Assembly (NCBI GenBank): GCA_003219925.1
Contig: QHQU01000042.1
Coordinates: 1-20,441 of the forward strand
Reading direction: 5' to 3'
Length of the DNA: 20,441 nt
Source: Verrucomicrobiota bacterium
Lineage (GTDB): Bacteria > Verrucomicrobiota > Verrucomicrobiia > Chthoniobacterales > UBA10450
Positions within the stretch are counted from its first letter, which is position 1. Each line of letters begins with the position of its first letter. The notes below the pieces were generated by a model. The model worked only from the letters and a program-made list of their open reading frames with translations. It did not search any database and was not told where the DNA came from. The position numbers and the translations under genes are program-made. Positions 7,413 through 14,933 of this stretch are shown here, one piece after another.

Positions 7413-8137
7413 TTCCCCGCCACAGAAATTGGCAGCTCCGCGTCGGCTTCGATTTTGCCGGCGAACCGGTTAGTCATGTAGGTCATCATGAGGACCCAGA
7501 AAGCAAGGGCAAGGGCGAAAAAGGGAAATTGCAGCGCCAACGGCAGCGAATAGATAACCGCCATTAAAGGGATCCAAACCGCCCAGGTCGCGACCAGCAC
7601 CGGGAAGGCATGCTCGCGATAATATTGCCAGGTGAGCAGTGGCCGCAGTTTCGCGAAGGAATACCCGGCATTCTTCCACGCGTAACCCCAAACCCCGAAA
7701 GGCGCGGCAAAAAACGGATTGTAGCCGAATTGGTCAAGGCAGATTTTGGCTGCCACAATTGGGACGCTGGCACGATCACCCAACCACTCCGCCAATGCCC
7801 GATACATCAGGTTAACGAGAAAGCCATCAAACGCCCAGAATGGTGCGTTAAAAACAAAATTGCGCGCATTTTGCAGTCGAATGCGACCGCGCTGAAAAAA
7901 CACGATAACGAACAGCTCTGGTAACACCGCGCCCACGATTACTGACGCGATCAAGACGAAGGTGAGACCATGCCGTTGTTTGAAGTCAGCCAGCGCGTTC
8001 AGAAGCGCTGCGCTCGGCGGATGAAAATAGTAGGCGAGCAAAATCGCCAGCATCACGCTTTGAAGAACAAATGCTGGCGCTGCGTTTGCCCTGGCCGCCT
8101 CCCAACCAATCAGCCAGGGTGTTCGTCGGCGCGACAT
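7391..8137 (-). CDS. Polytopic membrane protein, distantly Mpv17/PMP22-like
   Basis: A 248-residue integral membrane protein with hydrophobic segments at about 22-38, 60-81, 95-115, 140-154, 180-199 and 201-221. The C-terminal half carries the pattern of the Mpv17/PMP22 family: LDQFGYNPFF (134-143, family pattern DQ...P), then a run of aromatic and Lys residues, then FPVLVATWAVWIPL (178-191, family pattern W..WP..Q) and a final LAFWVLMMTYM. This assignment rests on remote pattern similarity only. Mpv17 relatives in eukaryotes are organelle membrane channels, and the bacterial role is unknown. The gene ends within an 8-bp repeat array and converges on the HAD gene. Upstream, across about 330 bp containing palindromes, lies divergent rlmN. 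Confidence 0.7.
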   Translation of the reverse strand: MSRRRTPWLIGWEAARANAAPAFVLQSVMLAILLAYYFHPPSAALLNALADFKQRHGLTFVLIASVIVGAVLPELFVIVFFQRGRIRLQNARNFVFNAPFWAFDGFLVNLMYRALAEWLGDRASVPIVAAKICLDQFGYNPFFAAPFGVWGYAWKNAGYSFAKLRPLLTWQYYREHAFPVLVATWAVWIPLMAVIYSLPLALQFPFFALALAFWVLMMTYMTNRFAGKIEADAELPISVAGNVEELKH

Positions 8138-8216
8138 GCGCGCAAACTGGCCTGTGTCGGCAGCGCTTCAAGGCGAAAACGAGTTTGGATATAGTTTAGC
8201 GTCGACTGACTTCTGA

Positions 8217-8356
8217 TTAACACCCTGCTTTAGCTGGGTGTTAACGACGCTTGAGCGCGGCCCAACCGCTTCAGCGGTTTTTTGTGAGTCAACAAGTAAA
8301 CCGCTAAAGCGGTTGTGGTAGCAGACTCGGCCACACACCTCGCTGAAGCGAGGTGT
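8217..8356. repeat. Cluster of four REP-like palindromes
   Basis: Four hairpin-forming palindromes lie in the divergent gap between the Mpv17-like gene and rlmN. They are at 8217-8244 (TTAACACCC ... GGGTGTTAA around GCTTTAGC), 8264-8279 (AACCGCTTCAGCGGTT), 8299-8314 (AACCGCTAAAGCGGTT) and 8335-8356 (ACACCTCGCT GA AGCGAGGTGT). They form two kinds in a nested order: outer ACACC/GGTGT and inner AACCGC/GCGGTT. The loop cores GCTTCAGC and GCTGAAGC are reverse complements of each other, as are GCTTTAGC and GCTAAAGC. The second is followed by T (to 8283), so it could terminate plus-strand transcripts, though no plus-strand gene ends here. The rest of 8138-8464 shows no gene; the 89-residue minus-strand frame through the palindromes is not believable. 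The layout is consistent with repeats mobilised by REP-associated (RAYT) transposases, but no such gene is in the window. Confidence 0.75.
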
Positions 8357-8464
8357 TAATGAAATAGGATATAGCACAGCAACGCTAAATACGTACGAGT
8401 TTGGGAATGGGACCAAGAAATCCTCGGTCGGCTGCATTTCGCCGGTAATCAGCTAAATTTCTCT

Positions 8465-9547
8465 GTGCACGTCGCTACCGTAACCGACATCAAATCGTTG
8501 CATCTCGACGAGCTGCGCGGGATCGCCGAGCCATCGTATCGTGCCGATCAAATCACCAATTGGCTTTACCAGAAGCGGGTACACTCTTTCGCCGAAATGA
8601 CGGATTTGCCACAGGCTCTGCGCATGCAACTCGCAGACAATTTTTCCTTCGACAACATCGATACTTTGCGCGTCCTCGGATCCAAAGATACGACTCAAAA
8701 ATTTCTCTTTCGATTGAGGGACGGCAATCTAATCGAATCGGTCCTGATTCCAGCATCACCCGCGCTCTACGGATCGCCCTCGGATCGTCGCACGATTTGC
8801 ATTTCGACTCAGGTCGGTTGCGCGTACGGCTGCAAATTTTGCGCAAGCGGGCTGGATGGTTGGAAACGAAATCTGCGTGCGGATGAAATCGTAAATCAAA
8901 TCATGATGGTCGAAGAAGCGTCCGGCGAGCGCATCGACAACATTGTCTTTATGGGCATGGGCGAGCCGCTGGCGAATTATGATAATCTCATGCGCGCGAT
9001 TCAGATCATCAATGCGCCCTGGGGAATTGGGATTGGCGCCCGTCATATCACGATCTCGACGAGTGGATTGGTTCCACAAATTCGCCAATTGGCAGATCAA
9101 CCCTTGCAGATTCGACTCGCGGTTTCATTGCATGGCGCCAGCGACGATGTCCGCAGCCGGATCATGCCGATAAATCGCAAGTATAACCTGAGCGCGCTCC
9201 TTGATGCCTGCCGCTATTTCGCTTCACGGAAGAAGCAGCGGATCACATTCGAGTTTATTTTAATCGCTCAAGTAAACGATTCGGACGAACAAGCGCGTCA
9301 GTTGGCTAAACATGCGCGCGCCTTGGAGGCAAAAGTTAACTTGATTCCGTACAACAAAGTTGAAGGTCTGGATTGGATGCAGCCTTCCTCTGACCGTCAG
9401 AAAAAATTTCTCGCCGTGCTGCGCGCGGCCGACGTGCGTGCAACCCTTCGCCGAGAAAAAGGCGATGACATCGCCGCGGCCTGCGGGCAATTACGCTTGC
9501 AAACACAACGCGGTATGGCCACGCCTGCTCTCGAATCGAGCGGCTAA
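8465..9547 (+). CDS. rlmN: Dual-specificity 23S rRNA/tRNA adenine C2-methyltransferase RlmN
   Basis: A 360-residue radical-SAM enzyme that methylates A2503 of 23S rRNA and A37 of some tRNAs. The 4Fe-4S cluster motif CxxxCxxC is C119-AYG-C123-KF-C126. Other family marks are NLIESVLIP (88-96, with the conserved Glu91), TICISTQVGC just before the cluster, FMGMGEPL (162-169), HITISTSG (194-201) and RLAVSLHG (217-224). The mechanistic cysteine near the C-terminus is Cys340 in GDDIAAACGQL, matching the methyl-carrying cysteine of E. coli RlmN. The Q-V-G-C sequence and conserved layout separate it from Cfr resistance enzymes, though a sequence comparison would be needed to exclude that fully. The start is GTG at 8465, with no obvious Shine-Dalgarno sequence. 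Confidence 0.95.
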   Translation: MHVATVTDIKSLHLDELRGIAEPSYRADQITNWLYQKRVHSFAEMTDLPQALRMQLADNFSFDNIDTLRVLGSKDTTQKFLFRLRDGNLIESVLIPASPALYGSPSDRRTICISTQVGCAYGCKFCASGLDGWKRNLRADEIVNQIMMVEEASGERIDNIVFMGMGEPLANYDNLMRAIQIINAPWGIGIGARHITISTSGLVPQIRQLADQPLQIRLAVSLHGASDDVRSRIMPINRKYNLSALLDACRYFASRKKQRITFEFILIAQVNDSDEQARQLAKHARALEAKVNLIPYNKVEGLDWMQPSSDRQKKFLAVLRAADVRATLRREKGDDIAAACGQLRLQTQRGMATPALESSG

Positions 9548-9587
9548 ATCGATTGCACCGCGCTGCAAGCTGGCGTCTATTTCTCGC

Positions 9588-10232
9588 ATGGCCGGATTCG
9601 ATCACCAGCCGGAAGGCGCTTGGGACGAATACGATTGGGAGCGTTTTCTTCAGCAACAGGACCATAAGACCGAGAAATACATGGAATTGCTAGAGAAGTA
9701 TTTGGATGATCCAAATCGCGACCAGATTATTGCGCGTGAAATGGGTTGGACCCAGCTGCTGGATGGCCGCGACTGGACGCAGGAGGTGGACGCATTGCTG
9801 GAGGAAGAGGAGGAGGAAAAACCGACGCCAGCCGATTCCTTCGAAGAGCACAGCCTTTATCGCGCCGCCTTTGCCCTAACCGTCTGGATCGATCATATGT
9901 TCGATCAGGACGCGACCCTGCAAAACGAGCCTTCAGCGGTAAAACTGGCCACCCACGCCGCTCTGGCGAGCGCAAAACTAGCCGCCGCCTTGAGCGGCGA
10001 AGATGTCGATGAAATCGGAATGACGATCGCGTATTTGAAACGTGCGCTAAAAGCGATCACCCTTTCGATGGACGCGGCCGCCGCGCTCCTGCGCGAGAAG
10101 CGGATCGCGGCCTCCCAGCATGCGGTCGTTTTGCAGCGACTTTTCCAGGTGCGCGACGGGATTATTACGCTAATCGGGGAATATCGCTGCGAGTGGCGCC
10201 GGCGCTTCGGCTCTGAAGGCTTTCAGGGTTGA
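9588..10232 (+). CDS. Conserved-looking hypothetical acidic protein
   Basis: A 214-residue soluble protein from ATG 9588 (MAGFDHQPEGAWDEYDWERF). The frame is open further upstream, but that part overlaps rlmN in another frame and is unlikely to be translated. The N-terminal 75 residues are acidic and end in a run of Glu (LLEEEEEEKP). The rest is predominantly helical, with Ala-rich segments such as KLATHAALASAKLAAALSGE and LKRALKAITLSMDAAAALLR, and ends basic (EYRCEWRRRFGS). There is no signal peptide, membrane helix or catalytic motif, and I do not recognise a family. It starts 40 bp after rlmN and ends about 30 bp before the sigma factor gene, all in one direction, so shared transcription with either is possible. 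Confidence 0.75.
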   Translation: MAGFDHQPEGAWDEYDWERFLQQQDHKTEKYMELLEKYLDDPNRDQIIAREMGWTQLLDGRDWTQEVDALLEEEEEEKPTPADSFEEHSLYRAAFALTVWIDHMFDQDATLQNEPSAVKLATHAALASAKLAAALSGEDVDEIGMTIAYLKRALKAITLSMDAAAALLREKRIAASQHAVVLQRLFQVRDGIITLIGEYRCEWRRRFGSEGFQG

Positions 10233-10263
10233 ATGAATTAAATCGGCGCCCCTCCGTCTAATT

Positions 10264-10875
10264 ATGCAAACGGAAGCGTCTGTGGCTCAACCCGATGTCT
10301 CCGAACTGGAACTGGTAAAACAGTGCCAGCGGGGTGACAGCACGGCATTTGACGAGCTGGTAGTACGCTACCGAACCCGAGTTTTTGGAATGATCTACAA
10401 CATGGTTCATAACGAGCAGGATGCCTGGGATCTTGCCCAAGACGGTTTCGTAAAGGCGTGGAAATCAATCGATCGCTTTCGCGGGAAGTCTTCATTTTAT
10501 ACCTGGCTCTATCGCATCGTGATGAATGTGACGATCGATTGGCTTCGCAAAAAACAAGTCAAAGGAGGCGGGACAGAATTTGATGACAATGTTCAATTAC
10601 GCGAAATCGATCCGGCCTCGAAAACCGTTCCGCGATCCGAGCCGCTGCCCCACCAGCGAATGGAAAGGGGCGAAGTGCGAGCAAGGATCGATCAGGCGAT
10701 TGCGCAACTTTCGCCGGAACACCGCGCCGTAATTTTGATGAAGGAAACCGAAGACATGCAATATCACGAGATCGCGGAAGCGCTTGGTTGTTCCATCGGC
10801 ACCGTGATGTCGCGACTATTTTATGCGCGCAAAAAACTGCAGAACCTATTGAGGGATGTTTATGAAAACGTTTGA
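10264..10875 (+). CDS. ECF-family RNA polymerase sigma factor (sigma-70 group 4)
   Basis: A 203-residue sigma factor of the RpoE/SigW type. Region 2 spans about 16-97: LVKQCQRGDSTAFDELV, then QDAWDLAQDGFVKAWKSID (core binding and -10 recognition) and FYTWLYRIVMNVTIDWLRK. A variable linker of about 35 residues follows. Region 4 spans about 136-195: IDQAIAQLSPEHRAVILMKE, then the helix-turn-helix MQYHEIAEALGCSIGTVMSR that binds the -35 element. Region 3 is missing, as is usual for the group. Its last 14 bases overlap the anti-sigma-like gene, so the two are translationally coupled, a standard arrangement for a sigma factor held by a membrane anti-sigma protein. It probably directs its own operon and an envelope-stress-type regulon; the signal is not known. 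Confidence 0.93.
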   Translation: MQTEASVAQPDVSELELVKQCQRGDSTAFDELVVRYRTRVFGMIYNMVHNEQDAWDLAQDGFVKAWKSIDRFRGKSSFYTWLYRIVMNVTIDWLRKKQVKGGGTEFDDNVQLREIDPASKTVPRSEPLPHQRMERGEVRARIDQAIAQLSPEHRAVILMKETEDMQYHEIAEALGCSIGTVMSRLFYARKKLQNLLRDVYENV

Positions 10876-11374
10876 GGAAGAGTGGACGGCCTGGATCGAC
10901 GACCAGCTAACGGGTCGTGAACTCGAGGAGTTCCTGGCCTCGCTCCCGGATAGGACTGCGGCTGAAGCGGAAAAGCAGAGCGCGAAACAAGTCGGTTCTC
11001 TTTTGCGCGAGCAAGCGATGGCGCTAAGCAACGCTGATTTCTTCAGCCATCAATTACGGGAACGTTTGGATCGTGAGAACGCGCCGATGCGATCGGAGGC
11101 TGACGCGATTCAGACCGGCTGGCGGACGATTCGAAGGCTGCTTTGGGGCGGTATCACTTCGCTGGCGGTCTTCGCGATCTGCACGGTGGTGGTTTTTCGT
11201 GAGAAGACGCCCTCGAGTCGGTCCCAGTATCTGACCCAGATTTTGGGGGCTCAGGTTGATCCGACCGTAAGTCCGAACGCGACCATTTCGATGTTCGAGA
11301 AAAAGGACGATCACGTGACCGTGCTTTGGGTGGAAGGTCTGCAATCGCTGCCGCCCGAATATGCGGCAAAATAG
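10862..11374 (+). CDS. Membrane anti-sigma-factor-like protein
   Basis: A 170-residue single-pass protein. Start ATG 10862 is chosen because GAGGG (10851-10855) lies 6 bases upstream; ATG 10856 would add two residues. The N-terminal cytoplasmic part (1-90) begins EEEWTAWIDDQLTGRELEEF, which resembles the short acidic helix opening many anti-sigma proteins. It lacks the HxxxCxxC zinc motif. A membrane helix at about 94-112 (LLWGGITSLAVFAICTVVVF) is followed by a 58-residue tail on the far side, with FEKKDDHVTVLWVEGLQSLP near the end. The overlap with the sigma factor gene and the topology support a role as its inhibitor. That is an inference from context and shape, not from a recognised domain. 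Confidence 0.75.
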   Translation: MKTFEEEWTAWIDDQLTGRELEEFLASLPDRTAAEAEKQSAKQVGSLLREQAMALSNADFFSHQLRERLDRENAPMRSEADAIQTGWRTIRRLLWGGITSLAVFAICTVVVFREKTPSSRSQYLTQILGAQVDPTVSPNATISMFEKKDDHVTVLWVEGLQSLPPEYAAK

Positions 11375-11376
11375 AA

Positions 11377-11820
11377 ATGAGACCGCGTCTTCTGTTACTG
11401 ATCGCGATTCTCTCCGTCGCGCTTAGGAGCGGGGGAGCGTCACTTCCAGAACAAACAGTGTGGAGTGGATTAATTATCGCGACGAATACGCCACCGACCG
11501 AACCGACGCCGGCGGAAGTAACCCAAATTGAAGGAGCGCTGCGAAAACTTTTTGGCTATTCCCAGTTCCAACTTATCGGGGAAGCGCGCAAGACGTTAAA
11601 AACCGGCGAAGAAGATTGGCTCGCGAGCAGCAAGTATTTCTCCCTCCATGTCGATTCCCGGGGCGAGAAAGCTGATGCCTATGTTCTCAATCTCAAACTT
11701 TTTCAGGAGCAAAAGCTATTGCTGGAAACCAAAGCGAGATTGAGCAAAGCAAGCCCCCTGATCATTCGCGGTCCGCAGGTAGGCGACGGTCAGCTTGTCA
11801 TCGTGCTGATAGTACAGTAA
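11377..11820 (+). CDS. Small exported protein of the sigma/anti-sigma unit
   Basis: A 147-residue protein with a signal peptide (MRPRLLLLIAILSVALRSGG, cleavage probably soon after). The mature part has an alpha/beta look: PTPAEVTQIEGALRKLFGYS, QFQLIGEARKTL, then YFSLHVDSRG, AYVLNLKLFQEQKLLLET and a final LVIVLIVQ. There are no cysteines or known catalytic residues, and I do not recognise a family. The ATG lies 2 bases after the stop of the anti-sigma-like gene, so it is surely the third gene of that operon. It could act in the periplasm on the same stress signal, for example by sensing or by binding the outer tail of the anti-sigma protein. That role is a guess from position only. Confidence 0.75.
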   Translation: MRPRLLLLIAILSVALRSGGASLPEQTVWSGLIIATNTPPTEPTPAEVTQIEGALRKLFGYSQFQLIGEARKTLKTGEEDWLASSKYFSLHVDSRGEKADAYVLNLKLFQEQKLLLETKARLSKASPLIIRGPQVGDGQLVIVLIVQ

Positions 11821-11943
11821 AGCGTCGGCGCGATTTTTTGCGATCATCTGTCTCTAAGTCGTCTCATTAGCCGAGAAAACCGCAATCGAGCGTTGACGTT
11901 CGTAAATAGTTCAGTTAGCGGCGCCGATCGCGGATTGGTAGCG

Positions 11944-11982
11944 CACGCGTCTCGCGTGTTGGTTTCGGCGTCACGCCGAAAC
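11944..11982. repeat. Pair of intergenic palindromes
   Basis: CACGCG-TCT-CGCGTG (11944-11958) is followed closely by GTTTCGGCGT-C-ACGCCGAAAC (11962-11982), a perfect 10-bp stem. No T-run follows, so they are unlikely to be classical terminators. They resemble the dispersed GC-rich palindromes elsewhere in this window. The surrounding 11821-12127 stretch shows no believable gene. Confidence 0.7.
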
Positions 11983-12127
11983 GGGCTTTCCTAGCAAGTG
12001 GCTTGAATGGTTGATGGGGCGTCGCGAAAAGTTCGCGAAAGCGGGACTTTCGGCAGCACATGAGACGCGTGAGCTACTCAGAATCACACAAAACGCTCGA
12101 TTCGCACTGATCATCGGCTCTTCCAGA

Positions 12128-12154
12128 AACGTGACAGCTTTAAGCCGTCACGTT
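12128..12154. repeat. Palindrome just upstream of the aminopeptidase gene
   Basis: AACGTGAC (12128-12135) and GTCACGTT (12147-12154) form a perfect 8-bp stem. An inner GCTT-T-AAGC extends it, with one mismatch between them. It lies 51 bp before the chosen aminopeptidase start. Its core resembles the GCTTTAGC core of the palindrome at 8217-8244. It could be a REP-like element or a regulatory site; the sequence alone does not decide. Confidence 0.6.
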
Positions 12155-12205
12155 CGCATGGCCAATTCCGGCTTTCGGATTTATGCAATGGCTTATAGTG
12201 CGCGG

Positions 12206-14836
12206 ATGCGTTTCCTTGTTCTGGTTTATCTTGTTGCCGCTGTGACTTCTCTTCACGCCGAAACGCCTTTCGATTTCGCCAGCACACCGGGAAAATTGCC
12301 GAAACAGCTCCGTCCGACTGAGTACGCGATTTGGTTTAAACCCGATCTCAAAAAGCTCACGTTTTCTGGCCGCGAGGTTGTGAAGCTAAATGTCGAGCAA
12401 TCGACCCGGCAGATCATTTTGAATGCGCTCGATCTTACGGTTAGTGCCGCGGAAGTTGACGGCAAAGCTGTCCCCAAAACAGCAATCAATTTCGATGGCA
12501 AAGCCGAGCTGCTGACAATTGCGGCGCCTCAAGAATTAGCGCCGGGCGAGCACACGCTCGTACTCAAGTTCGACGGGAAGATCAATCAATTCGGCCGCGG
12601 TCTCTTCTACGCCAAATATCAGGAGCAACGTACAGGGGCGAACAGGATGTTCCTCGGAACACAATTCGAGGCCACCGATGCGCGGCGACTTTTCCCCTGC
12701 TGGGATGAGCCGGTTTTTCGTGCGCGTTTTCATTTAACCGCAGTCGTCCCGGAAAATTGGATGGCGGTTTCGAACATGCCGATTGCCAGCGAAAAAAAAG
12801 TCGCAGCCAGTCGCGAAGTGGAATTTCAACCAACGCCCTCGATGTCCAGTTATTTGAATGTTTTTTGCGCAGGCGAGTTCGACGCGATTGAATCGGAAGT
12901 GGACGGCGTAAAGCTGCGCATCACCACCACTAAAGGCAAAGCAGAGAGCGCGCGTTATGCACTGGAAGCTACCGCCCAGATTTTGCATTATTACAACGAA
13001 TACTTCGGGATTCCTTATCCCCTGCCAAAGCTAGACCAGCTTGCGATTCCGGGCGGATTCGGTGGTGCGATGGAAAACTGGGGCGGAATTACCTACTACG
13101 AAACGGCGCTGTTATTTGATCCGGCAAATTCATCAGCTGGCACCAAGCAACGCGTTTACGAAGTGATCGCACACGAGGTCGCCCACCAATGGTTCGGTGA
13201 TCTCGTCACCATGGCGTGGTGGGACAATCTCTGGCTCAACGAAGGGTTCGCTTCCTGGATGGGGACGAAATGCACCGCTCATTTTAATCCGCAATGGGAA
13301 GTCTGGCTGGAGAAAAGCGTGCCACGCGATCCGGCCCGGCGATTTGGTATCGTCAAGGAAACAGCGATGGAAGGCGATGCCCGCGCCACGACTCACTCAA
13401 TCCAGCAGAAAGTCGCCAACGAAGCCGAGGCCAACAGCGCGTTCGACGATATCACTTACAAAAAAGGACAGTCCTTTCTGCGCATGCTGGAAAGCTTTCT
13501 GGGCGAAGAAACCTTCCGGGATGGAATTCGGCGCTACATGCAAGCCCACAAATATTCCAACTCCACCACGGCTGATTTATGGAATGCGCTGAGGGAAGCC
13601 TCCGGCAAGCCCGTTGTCGAAATTGCGGCCGGCTGGACCGAGCAGCCTGGTTTTCCAGTCGTGAATGTGAAACGGAAAGCCAATGGCAAGATCGCACTTT
13701 CGCAAGAGCGTTTCACCATTAATTTTCACGACAATACGGGGACGACTTGGAAAATTCCCCTCACCTATTTCATTGATGGCCAGAGCGCGCCGGCCACGCT
13801 TTTGATGTCGGACAAAACGGCGACGCTTGAAGATGTTCCTCCTGATCGCGCGCTGAAGCTGAACGTTGAAGGGGCGGGCAACTATCGCGTGGCCTACGAT
13901 GACCAGTCGTGGAACCTGCTACTCGCGAGTTTGCCTGGGATGAACGTGCCCGATCAAGTGAATTTGCTGAGCGATGCTTGGGCGTTTGTTCAGGCCGGTC
14001 ACCAACCCTTGAGCTTTTACACTGGTCTGGTTGGTCGGCTACCGGCGAGCACCGCGCTCGGCGTTCGCGACCAGATCGTCAACGTCTTTGATTCAATCAA
14101 TCACCTTCTTGCCGGCGCACGGGAGCAGGAACAATTCCAGCGCTATGCGCGGGGAGTTTTGCGACCCACTCTCGATACGCTCACCTTCCAGCCAAAGCCC
14201 GGCGAACCAATGACAGCTTCGTTGTTGCGCGCAAGTCTGGTCCAGGAACTCGGATTGTTGGGCGACGAAGAGGTCATCCAATTGTGCCGGCAGAATTTCG
14301 AGAACTACTTAAAGGACCGCACGAGCGTTCCGGCCGATCTGCGGCCGCCAACCTTTGCCATTGCCATGCGCTACGGCGACGCGGCTATCTTTCAGAAGTT
14401 GCACGAGCTCGGTTTGAAAACAACGAGCACCGAAGAAAAACAAAATTACTATGACGCGCTCGCCTTTACTACCGATCCGAAGCTGATCCAAAAATCGTTA
14501 GCCATTGCCTTGACGGATGAGCTCCCCACCAGCCGGGCTGTTTTTATGGTTTCGAAAGTTGCCCGGGAAAGCGACCGGCCGGACCTCGCCTGGGAATTCG
14601 CCAAAAAAAATCTGAAACCGTTGATTGCAAAGGTCGATGCGCTCAACGCCAACAGCTATCTTCCGAGCCTTTTCACTTTTTTCTCCGATCCAGCCCGAAT
14701 CGAGGAGCTAAAAGCGTTTGCACAGAAGAATCTCTCGGAACCAAGCCGAAAGCCGGTTGAGATGGCTTCGGATGAAATTCTGTTCCGCGCCGATTTCCGC
14801 AAACGCTTGATCGATCAGATCCACATACTGCAATAA
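12206..14836 (+). CDS. Exported M1-family metallo-aminopeptidase
   Basis: An 876-residue zinc aminopeptidase that removes N-terminal residues from peptides. The start at 12206 gives a signal peptide MRFLVLVYLVAAVTSLHA; the frame is open back to 12011, but that part crosses a palindrome and lacks family similarity. ATG 12188 is also possible. Domains: N-terminal beta saddle (about 30-235), thermolysin-like catalytic domain (about 240-480), then a beta segment and a helical ERAP1-like C-terminal domain to the end. Catalytic marks are GAMEN (287-291, N-terminus recognition), HEVAH (323-327) with Glu346 in WLNEGFASW (HExxHx18E zinc site), and a likely transition-state tyrosine in TYKKGQSF near 417. 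It should act in the periplasm in peptide turnover. It is convergent with the site-2 protease gene. Confidence 0.95.
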   Translation: MRFLVLVYLVAAVTSLHAETPFDFASTPGKLPKQLRPTEYAIWFKPDLKKLTFSGREVVKLNVEQSTRQIILNALDLTVSAAEVDGKAVPKTAINFDGKAELLTIAAPQELAPGEHTLVLKFDGKINQFGRGLFYAKYQEQRTGANRMFLGTQFEATDARRLFPCWDEPVFRARFHLTAVVPENWMAVSNMPIASEKKVAASREVEFQPTPSMSSYLNVFCAGEFDAIESEVDGVKLRITTTKGKAESARYALEATAQILHYYNEYFGIPYPLPKLDQLAIPGGFGGAMENWGGITYYETALLFDPANSSAGTKQRVYEVIAHEVAHQWFGDLVTMAWWDNLWLNEGFASWMGTKCTAHFNPQWEVWLEKSVPRDPARRFGIVKETAMEGDARATTHSIQQKVANEAEANSAFDDITYKKGQSFLRMLESFLGEETFRDGIRRYMQAHKYSNSTTADLWNALREASGKPVVEIAAGWTEQPGFPVVNVKRKANGKIALSQERFTINFHDNTGTTWKIPLTYFIDGQSAPATLLMSDKTATLEDVPPDRALKLNVEGAGNYRVAYDDQSWNLLLASLPGMNVPDQVNLLSDAWAFVQAGHQPLSFYTGLVGRLPASTALGVRDQIVNVFDSINHLLAGAREQEQFQRYARGVLRPTLDTLTFQPKPGEPMTASLLRASLVQELGLLGDEEVIQLCRQNFENYLKDRTSVPADLRPPTFAIAMRYGDAAIFQKLHELGLKTTSTEEKQNYYDALAFTTDPKLIQKSLAIALTDELPTSRAVFMVSKVARESDRPDLAWEFAKKNLKPLIAKVDALNANSYLPSLFTFFSDPARIEELKAFAQKNLSEPSRKPVEMASDEILFRADFRKRLIDQIHILQ

Positions 14837-14837
14837 T

Positions 14838-14919
14838 GTCGTCCCGAGCAGAATCGAGAATCCTGATGCGTTACCTTTAAGGTTTCATCGCGGGATCCCT
14901 CGGCTACGCTCGGGATGAC
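14838..14919. repeat. Inverted repeat pair between convergent genes
   Basis: The left arm (14838-14863, beginning GTCGTCCCGAGCAGAATCGA) and right arm (14892-14919, ending CGGCTACGCTCGGGATGAC) are imperfect inverted copies of a GTCATCCCGAGC...CGAGGGATCC-type element, separated by about 28 bp. They fill the space between the aminopeptidase stop and the end of the facing site-2 protease gene. Folding either transcript would give a long stem, so a bidirectional terminator role or a miniature palindromic element is plausible. Confidence 0.65.
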
Positions 14920-14933
14920 GTGAAGCGAGGACC

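Noticed and set aside
8217..8356. CRISPR array
   Set aside because: The palindromes are of two different kinds with unequal spacing and no conserved direct repeat or spacers, and no cas genes are present.
8168..8437. 89-residue minus-strand open frame between the Mpv17-like gene and rlmN
   Set aside because: It is built from the palindrome cluster and has no protein-like features.
12011..12205. N-terminal extension of the aminopeptidase
   Set aside because: It contains a palindrome, lacks family similarity, and would place the clear signal peptide inside the protein.
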